DNA from: a bacterium
Lineage (GTDB): Bacteria > Desulfobacterota > JAPLJL01
Assembly (NCBI GenBank): GCA_028713675.1
Contig: JAQTNV010000007.1
Span: 23,043 to 87,042 of the forward strand
Reading direction: 5' to 3'
Length of the DNA: 64,000 nucleotides
Below the pieces are notes generated by a model. That model did no database searches, was not told the DNA's origin, and saw nothing but the letters and a program-made list of their open reading frames with translations. Each line of letters begins with the position of its first letter. Position 1 is the stretch's first letter. This document shows positions 18,912 to 28,188 of this stretch, piece after piece. The translations under genes and the position numbers were made by a program.

Positions 18912-19696
18912 ATAAAAAAAGAGTCGTGCCAGATTTCCTCTTGGAGCAACTCATTCTGGGTGAACTCCCGCCCGAAAAGGAAGCCGAGGTTCTCCGGGAT
19001 CTGGAGGCGGAGCCCGGCGGGAGGGACCGCCTGGCCCGTCTTCGGGCTTCGAATCAGGATATTCTCGGAACCTATCCGCCGGAAAAGGCTGCGGCCGAGA
19101 TCAATCGACGTCTGGCCCTGACCCGATCGGAACCCCGGACCCGGCCGGCCCGCTCCCGCACCTGGGTATTGGCTCCCGTTCTGGCTGCCGCGGCAGCTGT
19201 CCTGTTTTTTGTCATCCTGCCCCTGGAACGGGGACCGGAGGTGAGCCTGCAAACCTCTCGGGTCAAGGGAAGTCCCGGTTTGATGATCTACCGAAAGGTT
19301 CCTCAGGGGGTGGAGGAACTGGGCCGCGGATCCCGGGTCCGGCCGGGAGACGTGCTCCAGGTCAGTTACCGGGCCGCCGGGGCCGCCGAGGGAGTGATTA
19401 TCTCCGTGGATGGACGGGGTGCGGTCACTTTGCATTTCCCCGTTTCTCCCGACAATCCCACCACGCTTAACGGGGAAGGCGCCCAGGCCCTTCCACGCGC
19501 TTATGAACTTGACGACGCCCCGGATTTCGAGCGCTTTTTCTTCGTCACCTCCGATCAGCCGATTGCGATCGAAACGGTATTGGCCGCCGGGCGGGCCCTC
19601 GGGGCCGAGATGAAAAAGGCCCTGGTCCTGCCGGACGGCCTGCGCCAGGTCGATTTTCTCTTAAGCAAATCTTCTTCCCAGGAGGGAAAGCCATGA
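18908..19696 (+). CDS. Single-pass membrane protein, probable anti-sigma-like regulator
   Basis: 262 residues. The cytoplasmic N-terminus (~1-65) includes FLLEQLILGELPPEKEAEVL, reminiscent of the anti-sigma domain that binds ECF factors, but there is no HxxxCxxC zinc motif. One helix (TWVLAPVLAAAAAVLFFVIL, ~75-95) follows. The periplasmic part (~100-262) looks like a DUF4384-type beta domain (RPGDVLQVSYRAAG, RGAVTLHFP). It overlaps both neighbours by 4 bp. A role in holding the sigma factor until a cell-envelope signal arrives is inferred from position and topology. Confidence 0.65.
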   Translation: MNKKRVVPDFLLEQLILGELPPEKEAEVLRDLEAEPGGRDRLARLRASNQDILGTYPPEKAAAEINRRLALTRSEPRTRPARSRTWVLAPVLAAAAAVLFFVILPLERGPEVSLQTSRVKGSPGLMIYRKVPQGVEELGRGSRVRPGDVLQVSYRAAGAAEGVIISVDGRGAVTLHFPVSPDNPTTLNGEGAQALPRAYELDDAPDFERFFFVTSDQPIAIETVLAAGRALGAEMKKALVLPDGLRQVDFLLSKSSSQEGKP

Positions 19697-22017
19697 AGAT
19701 TATCAGCAGATCCCATTTGCCGATTTTATATTTTTTGCTGTTCGTAATCGCCTGGCCGCGCTCCGGTTTTCCGGCCCCGGCCTCCGGGGTGGACGACCCC
19801 GTCCCCGCCACCCTTCGCCGTTTCGCCCTGGTGGCCGGCGCCAACAACGGCGGGCCCCAGCGTGTGCTCCTGCACTATGCCCAGTCCGACGCCCGGGCGG
19901 TGGCCCGGGTCCTGCGTGACCTGGGCGGCATTTCGCCCGAAGACACCATCCTGCTTCTGGAACCCGGCCCCGATGCCCTGGAAGCAGCTTTCCTCCGGAT
20001 GAAAACCCTGATCTCCGAAGCCCGGGCCCGGGGTTTTCGAACCGAATTATTCTTTTACTTCTCCGGACATTCCGACGAAGAGGGCCTGCTTTTGAACAAC
20101 CGGCATTTCAATTATCCAGAAATCCGTCAGATCCTGAACACCATGCCGGCCGATGTCCGCATTGCCGTCCTCGACTCCTGCGCCTCGGGGGCCCTGACCC
20201 GGGGGAAAGGCGGAAAATGGCAGGCGCCGCTCCTGGCGGACACCTCGACCCAGGTGCGGGGACACGCCTTTCTCACCTCCGCCTCTTCCGACGAGACCGC
20301 CCAGGAATCGGACCGGGTGGGGGGATCTTTCTTTACCCATTACCTGGTTTCGGGACTCCGCGGGGCCGCCGACGAAAGCCGGGACGGACGCATCACGCTC
20401 AACGAGGCCTATCAGTATGCTTTCAATGAAACCCTGGCCCGCACCGAGTTGACCCAACCCGGTCCCCAGCATCCCAACTACGACATCCAGCTGGCGGGCA
20501 GCGGTGAGCTGGTCATTACCGATCTCCACTCCGCTTCCGCGATCCTGGTTCTGGCCCCCGGGCTGGAAGGGCGCCTGTTCATCCGTGATGCCGACGGCCG
20601 GTTGGTGGCGGAAATCAATAAGCCCGGCGGTCGCGCCATGAACCTGGGTCTCGAACCCGGCGTTTACCGGGTTTCCCTGGAACGGGATACCCAGCTGCGC
20701 CAAGGAACGGTCACCCTCACCGAAGGCCAGGAAACCCGTTTGGACCCTGATTCTCTGGATAAGATCGAACCCGAGCCGGCGTCAACCCGCGGAGGAAAGC
20801 CCTCCGAGCCTTTTCTCCCTCCGCCTCCACCGGATAAAGAGATAGTCGTTCGCCCGTTCAGTTTGTCCTTCGTCCCCGGCCTGAGCACCAATTACGGGGC
20901 TTCCATCAAATACCGGGTGAAAAACAATTTTTCGATCAACCTCTTTTTTGATTGGAGCGATATCCTTTCGGGGGCGGAAGTTTCCGGAATCGGAGCGGTA
21001 AGATCCCAGAATGTCGAAGGGGCTCAATTGGCCGGTGTATTCAATTACGCCGGCGGCCGTTTGGCCGGCCTACAGGCATCCGGCGTGGCCAACGCCGCCT
21101 TGGGATCCGGCCGGGGCGTCCAAGCCGCCGGGGTGGCCAACTATTCCGGATCTTTCCGGGGGATCCAGGCCGCTGGCGTAGTAAATATTTCCAGCGGACA
21201 CGTTAACGGCGCCCAACTCACCAGCGTGATGAATGTCGCGGATTCATTTAAAGGTTTTCAGGGTTCCGGCACGGTCAACGTCTCCTTGGGAAACGTCCAC
21301 GGCGCCCAAATCAGCGGTACCGCAAACTATGCCGGTTCCATCACGGGCCTGCAAGCAAGCGTAATCAATGTAGCTTCCGGAGAAGCACATGGCCTGCAGG
21401 TGAGCGTGATCAACTACGGAGGCAAAGTTCATGGTTCCCAGATCGGGGTAATAAATGTGGCCCAGAAAGTTGACGGCGCTTCCATCGGGATCATCAACGT
21501 AGCCCAGGAAGTCAACGGCGCCTCGATCGGGCTCATTAATTATGCCGGCAACGGCATCCTGGAACCTACGATTTGGGCCAGTGATACCTCTCTCTTTAAC
21601 ATCGGACTCAAGATGGGAAGCCGTCATTTCTATGGGATTTTAGGTTCCGGCACCCATCCCTTCGGCAGCCAGGAATACTCATCTGCGATTGTTGGCTTCG
21701 GCAGTCACCTCGAATCGAAGCCCGCCTGGATAGATATCGATCTGCTCTACGAACGACTCTACGCCGATTATGTCGAAAGCGATGATATTGACTTCATCAG
21801 CAAATTTCAGGTTTCGGTCGGGCATCGGATTCTGGACCAGCTTTCCCTCTACGCCGGGCCCACGCTTAATTTCCTCTGCTCGGAAGTAAGGGACGGAGCG
21901 GGGCTGGGCCTGAACTTCTGGAGCCATACGGACGGTGACCGCAACCTGAGGCTCTTCCCCGGATTCGTCCTGGGACTGCAGTATGAGCCTCGATGGGGAA
22001 AATTAAATATTCATTGA
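19693..22017 (+). CDS. Caspase-family (C14) protein with C-terminal LA_2272-type surface repeats
   Basis: 774 residues with an N-terminal signal sequence. The caspase p20-like domain (~40-270) has both catalytic residues: His126 in FYFSGHSDEEG and Cys163 in AVLDSCASGAL. A beta domain follows (~275-360), then a Pro-rich linker (PFLPPPPPDKE). About residues 430-620 form some ten or more imperfect ~20-residue units of the type 'G-x-Q-x-A-G-V-x-N-x-S/A-G', as in LA_2272/LA_2273 surface repeats. A terminal barrel-like segment ends the protein. The signal peptide points to a periplasmic or surface-facing protease. It is coupled (ATGA overlap) to the regulator upstream. Substrate and purpose are unknown. 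Confidence 0.75.
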   Translation: MKIISRSHLPILYFLLFVIAWPRSGFPAPASGVDDPVPATLRRFALVAGANNGGPQRVLLHYAQSDARAVARVLRDLGGISPEDTILLLEPGPDALEAAFLRMKTLISEARARGFRTELFFYFSGHSDEEGLLLNNRHFNYPEIRQILNTMPADVRIAVLDSCASGALTRGKGGKWQAPLLADTSTQVRGHAFLTSASSDETAQESDRVGGSFFTHYLVSGLRGAADESRDGRITLNEAYQYAFNETLARTELTQPGPQHPNYDIQLAGSGELVITDLHSASAILVLAPGLEGRLFIRDADGRLVAEINKPGGRAMNLGLEPGVYRVSLERDTQLRQGTVTLTEGQETRLDPDSLDKIEPEPASTRGGKPSEPFLPPPPPDKEIVVRPFSLSFVPGLSTNYGASIKYRVKNNFSINLFFDWSDILSGAEVSGIGAVRSQNVEGAQLAGVFNYAGGRLAGLQASGVANAALGSGRGVQAAGVANYSGSFRGIQAAGVVNISSGHVNGAQLTSVMNVADSFKGFQGSGTVNVSLGNVHGAQISGTANYAGSITGLQASVINVASGEAHGLQVSVINYGGKVHGSQIGVINVAQKVDGASIGIINVAQEVNGASIGLINYAGNGILEPTIWASDTSLFNIGLKMGSRHFYGILGSGTHPFGSQEYSSAIVGFGSHLESKPAWIDIDLLYERLYADYVESDDIDFISKFQVSVGHRILDQLSLYAGPTLNFLCSEVRDGAGLGLNFWSHTDGDRNLRLFPGFVLGLQYEPRWGKLNIH

Positions 22018-22110
22018 AGAAAGTGAGAAGGTTTCAAATCGCTTGGGGGGATTAATAATTGCCAGGAAAGTCTGGGTTACTGGTTTCCGGTTTTCGTTAA
22101 CTTTTCCCGC

Positions 22111-22167
22111 GGGGCTTCGCTCGTCCGCAACGCTTCGGGATCGGATCGAAAGACCTCGCACTACTTG
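22111..22167. repeat. Dispersed ~55-bp repeat (GCTTCGCTCG..CTCGCACTAC), copy A
   Basis: Similar over about 55 bases to 33944-33999. Both contain CGGGATC.GATCGAAA followed by CTCGCACTAC. Function unknown. Confidence 0.7.
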
Positions 22168-22200
22168 CTGACGGCTACTTATGTTTTTTTCTAACCACTT

Positions 22201-22294
22201 CGCAACCTAAAGGTTGCGGCTACCGGCTATTTGCAACTTGCTACCTGCTGCCTTTGACCGGTTATTTGCTACCGGTTTCTGGCTACCTGTTACT
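22201..22294. repeat. 18-bp palindrome followed by 11 degenerate heptads
   Basis: 22201-22218 is the perfect palindrome CGCAACCT AA AGGTTGCG. From 22218 to 22294 the sequence divides into eleven 7-mers of consensus (G/T)GCTACC, such as GGCTATT, TGCTACC, TGCTGCC and GGTTATT. The last heptad contains the stop codon of the DctP gene at 22290. Confidence 0.85.
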
Positions 22295-23372
22295 GCTTTT
22301 TCCCCCGGTATTCCTCGAGGATGCTCAGGGTCCGGCTCAGGAGCCAGGTGGGATAAAGCTTGTTGCTGAATTTCCGGTACAGGGGTTCGGCTTCCTTGCG
22401 GATGGATTTGATCTCTTCGTCGCTTAATTTCACCGGCTGGATTCCGCGGGAGATCAGGTTCAGGTAAGCCTGCTGGTTGCCCTGACGGGCCAGCTTTTTG
22501 TACTCCGGGATAAGAAGGGCCAGGGCCTCCGCGACAATCTTTTTCAGGTCCGGGGGCAAGGTCTCGAAGAATTTCTTATCCAGAACCAGGGCCGAAGGCG
22601 GGTAATAGAACGGGGGATCAACAACAGTTTTGGCATAGCGGTACCACTGCCGGGCGATCGCCGCGTCGTAAGGGCAGTAAAAAGCGTCGGCTTTTCCCGC
22701 CCCGAGATATTTCAAAACGTCGTTCAGGCTGACGGGAAGGGTCGGGAAATCCTGCTCCTGAAAATATTCGGTCATGACCGGATCCCACTTCCAGGCCCAG
22801 ATCCGTCCGTCCTTGAAGTCACGCAAGGATTTGATGGGCCTGCCGGAAAAAATGTAATTGAACCCGATGTCGAGCCACCCGGCCAGGATGAACCCCCGCT
22901 CCTCGAAAAAACCCTTGAACTGCGGGGTCAGCTTCTCCAGGACATAATCGGCTTCCCCATTATCCCTGATCAGGAAGGGCAGGGAAATAATCGCGGTCTC
23001 CGGAACCATGATGCCGAGGCCGATATTGGTAAAGTTTCCGCCCTGGATCTGCCCCGTCCGGATCTTGATAAAAGCGTCCGGCTCTTCACCCAGGACCGAG
23101 TCCATTGTCCAGATGATTTTGACCCGGCCCCCGGATTTGTCCTCTACGTATTTCTTGAATTTCAGGCCGAAGTCCGCCCAGACCGTCCCTTCGGCAGCCA
23201 TGGAGGACAACTTGACGGTATATTCGGATCCGGCCGGGGCCGGCTTCGTGCCGGCGGGCGCGGGTTTGGCGGTTTGGGACCAGGAGGAGGAAGGGAAGGC
23301 CAGCAAGGATAAAATCCCGACGAGCAAGACTATCGTGATTCTGGAAAACGCCGATATTTTTTTCTTTGGCAT
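22290..23372 (-). CDS. TRAP-type periplasmic solute-binding protein (DctP family)
   Basis: 360 residues from the ATG at 23372, which opens directly into a signal peptide (MPKKKISAFSRITIVLLVGI) cleaved near SSWSQTA. The longer frame from 23456 adds an unlikely leader. A low-complexity Ala/Pro/Gly linker precedes the DctP fold (EGTVWADFGLKFKKYVEDKS, GQIQGGNFTNIG, GRIWAWKWDPVM). DctP proteins bind organic acids for TRAP transporters, but no DctQ/DctM membrane gene is nearby. A paralogue lies at 25758. The C-terminal codons and stop lie in a heptad array. Confidence 0.85.
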   Translation of the reverse strand: MPKKKISAFSRITIVLLVGILSLLAFPSSSWSQTAKPAPAGTKPAPAGSEYTVKLSSMAAEGTVWADFGLKFKKYVEDKSGGRVKIIWTMDSVLGEEPDAFIKIRTGQIQGGNFTNIGLGIMVPETAIISLPFLIRDNGEADYVLEKLTPQFKGFFEERGFILAGWLDIGFNYIFSGRPIKSLRDFKDGRIWAWKWDPVMTEYFQEQDFPTLPVSLNDVLKYLGAGKADAFYCPYDAAIARQWYRYAKTVVDPPFYYPPSALVLDKKFFETLPPDLKKIVAEALALLIPEYKKLARQGNQQAYLNLISRGIQPVKLSDEEIKSIRKEAEPLYRKFSNKLYPTWLLSRTLSILEEYRGKKQ

Positions 23373-23549
23373 GGCAGTCCGCTTTTTCTGACTGGTTAAT
23401 ATTATCAGAGGAAAAAGATTTTTCAAAATCCGGACCCCGGCTCCCGCGATTTCCAAATTGAATTCTCCGGATGTTTATTCAAACTTATTGCTTGAATAAA
23501 GAACCGTCCAATGATATGTTTTAAAAGGTTCTCTTCTTCCAGTTAATAT

Positions 23550-24344
23550 ATGAATCCTTCTTTATCAAATCGAGTCAGCCGCGCCCATCCCCGGATCCCA
23601 GCCAATTATAAATATTTCGTCTCCTGCGAAGACAAGTCCTTTGACGGGATCACCCACGATATTTCCCCGGGCGGAATCGCGATCTTCGCCGATCATGATC
23701 TGCCGCCCGCCCATGAACTGTCGATCAAGCTCTTTATCCCCGATGTCAACCTGCACCTGGACGCCAAGGGCAAGGTCATCTATTGCATCGGGAACCCGCA
23801 TCCCTCCCGGCAGTCGACCAAGTACCTGATCGGGCTCCAGTTTGCGGAGGATGTTCTCGAAGACCTGTTCACCAAGAATACCCGGGGGCAGGTCAGCCGT
23901 CACACCCCCGCCCAGACCATCACCATCAGTGCCCCGGCAAAACTCTGTTTTGAGCTTCTGGGCTGTTTCGAGCGATATCCGGAGTGGTCCTCGGGGGTGA
24001 AACAATCCCGAATAATGGAGCGCTACCCGGACGGAAGGGGCAAGCGGGTGGAATTCCTGCATGATTTTTTCCTGAACCGGATCCATTATGCCCTGGATTT
24101 TTCCTATGACGACGAAAAAAATATTTTCCACTGCGTCAGCGCCGGGGCCGCCCGGGAAATTCTCAACCTGACCGGGAGCTTTATTTTCGTTCCCAAAGGA
24201 AAGGATTCCGTTTTCGCCACCTGTGAACTGGATGTCACCCTTTCGTGCGTTCCCTCCCCGCAGATGATCCAGTATGTCTCCTCCATCCTCATGCGGAAGG
24301 AAATGTACAATTTCAAGAAGTTTGTCGAAAGCAATCCGAAGTAA
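23550..24344 (+). CDS. PilZ domain - SRPBCC fusion protein
   Basis: 264 residues. Residues ~8-105 are a PilZ domain: RAHPRIPANYKYFV, then THDISPGGIAIFA and IGLQFAE. The typical RxxxR and D/NxSxGG c-di-GMP motifs can be recognised, with the first in weak form. Residues ~120-260 resemble the START/SRPBCC polyketide-cyclase fold (ISAPAKLCFELLGCFERYPEW, RVEFLHDFFLNRIHYALDF). A c-di-GMP-dependent binding protein is inferred; the ligand is unknown. The gene is divergent from the DctP gene. Confidence 0.7.
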   Translation: MNPSLSNRVSRAHPRIPANYKYFVSCEDKSFDGITHDISPGGIAIFADHDLPPAHELSIKLFIPDVNLHLDAKGKVIYCIGNPHPSRQSTKYLIGLQFAEDVLEDLFTKNTRGQVSRHTPAQTITISAPAKLCFELLGCFERYPEWSSGVKQSRIMERYPDGRGKRVEFLHDFFLNRIHYALDFSYDDEKNIFHCVSAGAAREILNLTGSFIFVPKGKDSVFATCELDVTLSCVPSPQMIQYVSSILMRKEMYNFKKFVESNPK

Positions 24345-24485
24345 AAACTCTCCCTAATCACCTTTCGAGTTTAGGCTGCCGGGTTTCGAATTAAACCCGG
24401 GAGTGAATTGTTGACTTTATTACCCACGGAGATGAAGCTTTATCCTGTAAAGATTAAGTCTTTCGCAGAACCAAGGAGGATAAAA

Positions 24486-25661
24486 ATGTCCGGATTAATC
24501 AATTATCCAAACCGCCGAACCGCAGCGGACCTATTCCTTCCGGCGTTCCTGCTCGCCGGTTTCCTCGGCTCCTGCGGGGGGGGCACCGGGACCTCCGGAG
24601 GCGGAGACGTGAAAACGGCCTTCGGGCCTTTCTCGGAAACCACCGTCTACACCTCCCAGGTGACCAAGCCGGACGGGACCCAGGAAGTCTTCACCGGGCA
24701 AACCGCCGGGCAAAAGGTGATCAACGGGGTCTCCTACGCGCGGCACCAGTTCGGGCCTTCGAATGCCACCACCCCGAAGCGGGGGTTGGAGGTCTGGGTG
24801 AATCTGAAGGATGAAAAACTCGCGTTCGCGGGAGGACAGACTTATTACTCGACCGCCAGCAACGCCAGCCAGCCCTATCTCGCGGTCACACTCGACCAGC
24901 CGCTGGAAATCGACACCCTCCCCCCGGTCGGCGTTCCCCAGACCTTCCACGTCCAGGGCGATTTCTCCCTGCAGGAAACCGGCATTCCCGACCCTTACCC
25001 GGTTGACGAGGACGTCACCTACACCCTGGAGGACGACGCCGCCACGGTCGATACCGGGATGGGGAAAATATATAACTGCCGCCGCTACACGGGCTCGGCC
25101 ACGGTCGGGGGAACGCTTTTCGAGGCCGAGCTGTATTATAAGCCCGAGATCGGACCCGTGTCGGGCAAGGTGAACTGGCCCCCTCCCAACGGCTTTTCAG
25201 CGGATCTTCTTTCCGTCGCCGACAATGGAGCTTCGGAAGACGGCTACAACACCATCCAGGCAACCAAGGTAATCGGCCCGGCCAACCCGTCTTTCCAGCT
25301 GAGCACCTACGACGTCAACCAGGATTTCGACGCGGATAAGGACAGCCATGCCAAGATGCTGCTCGAATTCCGCTGGGCGGACGAGCAGAAGGCCAAGGAG
25401 ACCTCCCAGCCCTACGTGAACCCCGAGTTCGGCACGGTCTGGGGGATCTACCCGTACGAACTGGTGTCGTCACCGGTGAGCATCTTTTTCCCCGAGGAAA
25501 ACGGGAAGGGGTTCACCTACTGGATGGCCTACGTCGACCAGGCGGCCAAGAACGAATCCCAGAACGGCATCGCTTACCATATCTCCCTCAACCTTGAGTC
25601 CTTCATCACCAGCGAGATGCGCGTGACCGGCCGGATCCATTACAAGCTTTATCAGCCGTGA
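24486..25661 (+). CDS. Hypothetical lipoprotein
   Basis: 391 residues. I chose the ATG at 24486, which has AAGGAGG 8 bases upstream and begins a lipoprotein signal peptide (LFLPAFLLAGFLGSCGGG, lipidated Cys). The frame opens earlier at 24408 without support. The mature protein is predicted to be all-beta and rich in Thr, Tyr and Gly. No family motif is recognised. It stands alone between a PilZ gene and a convergent DctP gene. Confidence 0.7.
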   Translation: MSGLINYPNRRTAADLFLPAFLLAGFLGSCGGGTGTSGGGDVKTAFGPFSETTVYTSQVTKPDGTQEVFTGQTAGQKVINGVSYARHQFGPSNATTPKRGLEVWVNLKDEKLAFAGGQTYYSTASNASQPYLAVTLDQPLEIDTLPPVGVPQTFHVQGDFSLQETGIPDPYPVDEDVTYTLEDDAATVDTGMGKIYNCRRYTGSATVGGTLFEAELYYKPEIGPVSGKVNWPPPNGFSADLLSVADNGASEDGYNTIQATKVIGPANPSFQLSTYDVNQDFDADKDSHAKMLLEFRWADEQKAKETSQPYVNPEFGTVWGIYPYELVSSPVSIFFPEENGKGFTYWMAYVDQAAKNESQNGIAYHISLNLESFITSEMRVTGRIHYKLYQP

Positions 25662-25757
25662 GAAAAACAGTTTCGCCTGCCCGAGCTGACGCTCGCGTCG
25701 GCCAGGGAGTTTTCGGGTCTCGGGTTTAAAGTTAAGAAAAAGAAAGAAGAAAATACC

Positions 25758-26807
25758 TTATTGGGCGGCAGGATGGGATTGGAGGCGGAACTCTTCCAGG
25801 ACTGAGCGGAGCTTCTGCAGGAGCGGGAGGGGATAATATTTTCCCGCCAGCTTATCCTGGACCTCAACGGCCCGCGCCCTGACTTCCCGGAGCAGTTCCG
25901 GGCCGGAAGGATTTTCTATTAATCCGTGCGCCTTGAGTCCCCGGCAGGCCTTTTCCTCGTCTTCCCTCACCTTCCGGGTCAGGTCCGGAAGCAATAAGCG
26001 CCATCCTTTTAACACAATCTCCTGAAGATCAGACGGGAGCTGGTCGAAAAATTTACGTTCCAGGACCACTGCCCCCGGTGAATAGCCGTAAGTGAAATCG
26101 GACATGTATTTGGTCTCCGGGTACCACTGCAGGGGAATGATGGTCAGGCAGGAGCCGATGAAGGAATCAACCATGCCGGTCTTGAGCGAGTTTAAAACCT
26201 CGGGCAGTTGCAAAGGAAAAAGGTTTTTTACCCCCAGGATCCGGAGGGCTTCTTCAACCACCGGCTCCCCGGCCCAGGACCAGAACTTGGTTTGATCGTA
26301 ATCCCGGATCGAGTTGATCGGTATCCGGGTATAGATCCGGACATAGCCGACTTCGAACCAGCCGGCCAGGATCAGGTCGCGCTCCCTGAGGATCTGCTGG
26401 AAAACCGGGGTAAGTTTTTCCAGAGCATAGTCGGATTCCTGGAAATTCATGATCAGCTGGGGAAGTTCCAGGACCTTGAAGTCATCGGCGATAATCCCCA
26501 TTCCCATCAGGGTGATCACCGCCCCCTGGATCTGCCCGATCCGGAGTTTCCGCACCTCGTCCGGCTCATCCCCCATGATCGCTCCCATGTATAGAGCCAC
26601 GTTGACCCGGCCGCCGGATTCCTTTTCCACGTAGTCCGCGTAATTGTGGAAAACATCCCCCCAGCCCGTCCCATCCGGGGCGATCGTGGCGATCTTGAGG
26701 TTGTATTGGGGTTTATCCCCGGCCGGGACGGAAGGCGCCAGGGCTATAAGTAGAATAAGGGTGGAAAAAATGCTGATAAAATTTTTGCCTGGTATCAAAG
26801 CGCTCAT
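25758..26807 (-). CDS. TRAP-type periplasmic solute-binding protein (DctP family), second copy
   Basis: 349 residues with signal peptide (FISIFSTLILLIALAPSVPAG). The DctP features run parallel to the 22290 gene: IATIAPDGTGWGDVFHNY, RKLRIGQIQGAVITLMGMG, FWSWAGEPVVEEA, PGAVVLERKFFDQLP. It also lacks membrane-subunit neighbours. The two copies are diverged and may bind different acids. Confidence 0.85.
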   Translation of the reverse strand: MSALIPGKNFISIFSTLILLIALAPSVPAGDKPQYNLKIATIAPDGTGWGDVFHNYADYVEKESGGRVNVALYMGAIMGDEPDEVRKLRIGQIQGAVITLMGMGIIADDFKVLELPQLIMNFQESDYALEKLTPVFQQILRERDLILAGWFEVGYVRIYTRIPINSIRDYDQTKFWSWAGEPVVEEALRILGVKNLFPLQLPEVLNSLKTGMVDSFIGSCLTIIPLQWYPETKYMSDFTYGYSPGAVVLERKFFDQLPSDLQEIVLKGWRLLLPDLTRKVREDEEKACRGLKAHGLIENPSGPELLREVRARAVEVQDKLAGKYYPLPLLQKLRSVLEEFRLQSHPAAQ

Positions 26808-27065
26808 GGAGTTGAATTTTAATTGATTAATGAGGCGGCATCAATTGATTATTTCAATTATTTCAATTACTTATGACTCATCGCGTCAATCCGATCGGGC
26901 GGGTCCATTCGGCTTGTGTTGTCCGTTTCGTACTAAAAATAAGGACGAGATAAACGAAAGATACAAAGATGTAGAAAAGTATAATTCGGGGACTGGAGAC
27001 ATTCGGGTTACCGCGTTATTTTACCTGTTTGACTGAATAAGAATGTTTCTTTAAATTAATAAGTA

Positions 27066-28028
27066 ATGAAGATTTCACGCCTGGTTATGGGGATCACGGC
27101 GGCGTTTTTTCTCCTTTTTCTTTCCTGCGGCCATGACGGTGAATCAACCCCGGGCACCCCGAGAAAAATCATTCTTTCCTCCGACATCTCCGTATGCCTG
27201 CCGGCGGTCCACGAAGTGGATGACGGATATGTCCTCGGTTACGCCCTGGGAACCCCGGGGGTCGAACTCCTCGGACTGGTCGCTTCCCACGGAAACACGA
27301 CCTCCCTCAACTCCTACGACTGCGCCCGGCAATTAACCCGGCTGGCCGACCGGGAGGACATCCCCGTATTCCAGGGTGCGGAGGGGATTCCGGAGCGCTG
27401 GCTGGTTACCGACGCCACCCGGGGGATAAAAGAAATCGTGGACGCGCACCCGGGCGAGATCTGGATCGTCACCACGGGAGCCACCACCGATCTGGCGAGT
27501 TTCATCAAAAATTACCCGGAAAGCGCCTCGCGGGCCGCAGGGATGCTGGTGATGGCCGGGGTCGTTCATGGGACCGAGGGATACCTGAAAGCCGATATTA
27601 TCAATGTCCAGAAAGATCCGGAATCAGCCGACTATGTCCTGAAAAACGCCACCAACCTGGTCATCGCTCCCCTTGATCTGACCGAAGACGTGGTTTTTCC
27701 CTACGAGCTCTGGCAGGAAGCGAACCAAACCGCGAAAAGCCCTTACACCCGATATCTTTTGAGTCAGACGGAGGAATGGATAACCCTGCAAAAGCCCGTC
27801 ACCGGCGGTTTTTATCCCTTCGACGCGGTCGGGCTTTCCGGGCTTATATATCCCGAGATCATCACCCGCACGGAATTCCTGCGCCTGGAGGAAGACCTTG
27901 CTCGTGATTCCCCAACCTGGTCCCGTTTTCTCGCCTCGACGGATGCCACCCGGCCTGTGGCCGAGGTCTGGCTGGATTTAAATAAAGAAGAATTTATGAG
28001 ATCATTGAGGAAAGCCCTGGGGATTTAA
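27066..28028 (+). CDS. Nucleoside hydrolase-like lipoprotein
   Basis: 320 residues. The signal peptide ends with lipobox FLLFLSCGH, so the protein is probably anchored in the periplasm. IU-nucleoside hydrolase features are ILSSDISVC..EVDDGYVLGYAL near residues 38-58 and VELLGLVASHGNTT after them. In classical enzymes the calcium-binding DTDPGxDD is contiguous; here about nine extra residues separate the first Asp from the DD pair. It would cleave ribonucleosides or related N-glycosides if active. No ribosome site is obvious before the ATG. Confidence 0.75.
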   Translation: MKISRLVMGITAAFFLLFLSCGHDGESTPGTPRKIILSSDISVCLPAVHEVDDGYVLGYALGTPGVELLGLVASHGNTTSLNSYDCARQLTRLADREDIPVFQGAEGIPERWLVTDATRGIKEIVDAHPGEIWIVTTGATTDLASFIKNYPESASRAAGMLVMAGVVHGTEGYLKADIINVQKDPESADYVLKNATNLVIAPLDLTEDVVFPYELWQEANQTAKSPYTRYLLSQTEEWITLQKPVTGGFYPFDAVGLSGLIYPEIITRTEFLRLEEDLARDSPTWSRFLASTDATRPVAEVWLDLNKEEFMRSLRKALGI

Positions 28029-28034
28029 TAAAAA

Positions 28035-28076
28035 GCATGGGGCATGGGACATGGGGCATGGGACATGGGGCATAGC
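28035..28076. repeat. Heptad array (GCATGGG / ACATGGG x6)
   Basis: Six 7-mers in register starting 6 bp after the nucleoside hydrolase stop. Confidence 0.9.
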
Positions 28077-28188
28077 GCAATATAAACGGATGTTTCAGGT
28101 TTATGGTTTCTCGTTTCGAGTTTTTATGCAATAAATATTAGGTAACAGCAGGTTTACCAGCGGTGAAATAAGTTCTGATTTTCTTTTT

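Noticed and set aside
23373..23456. Earlier start of the first DctP gene
   Set aside because: It would place 28 residues before a proper signal peptide.
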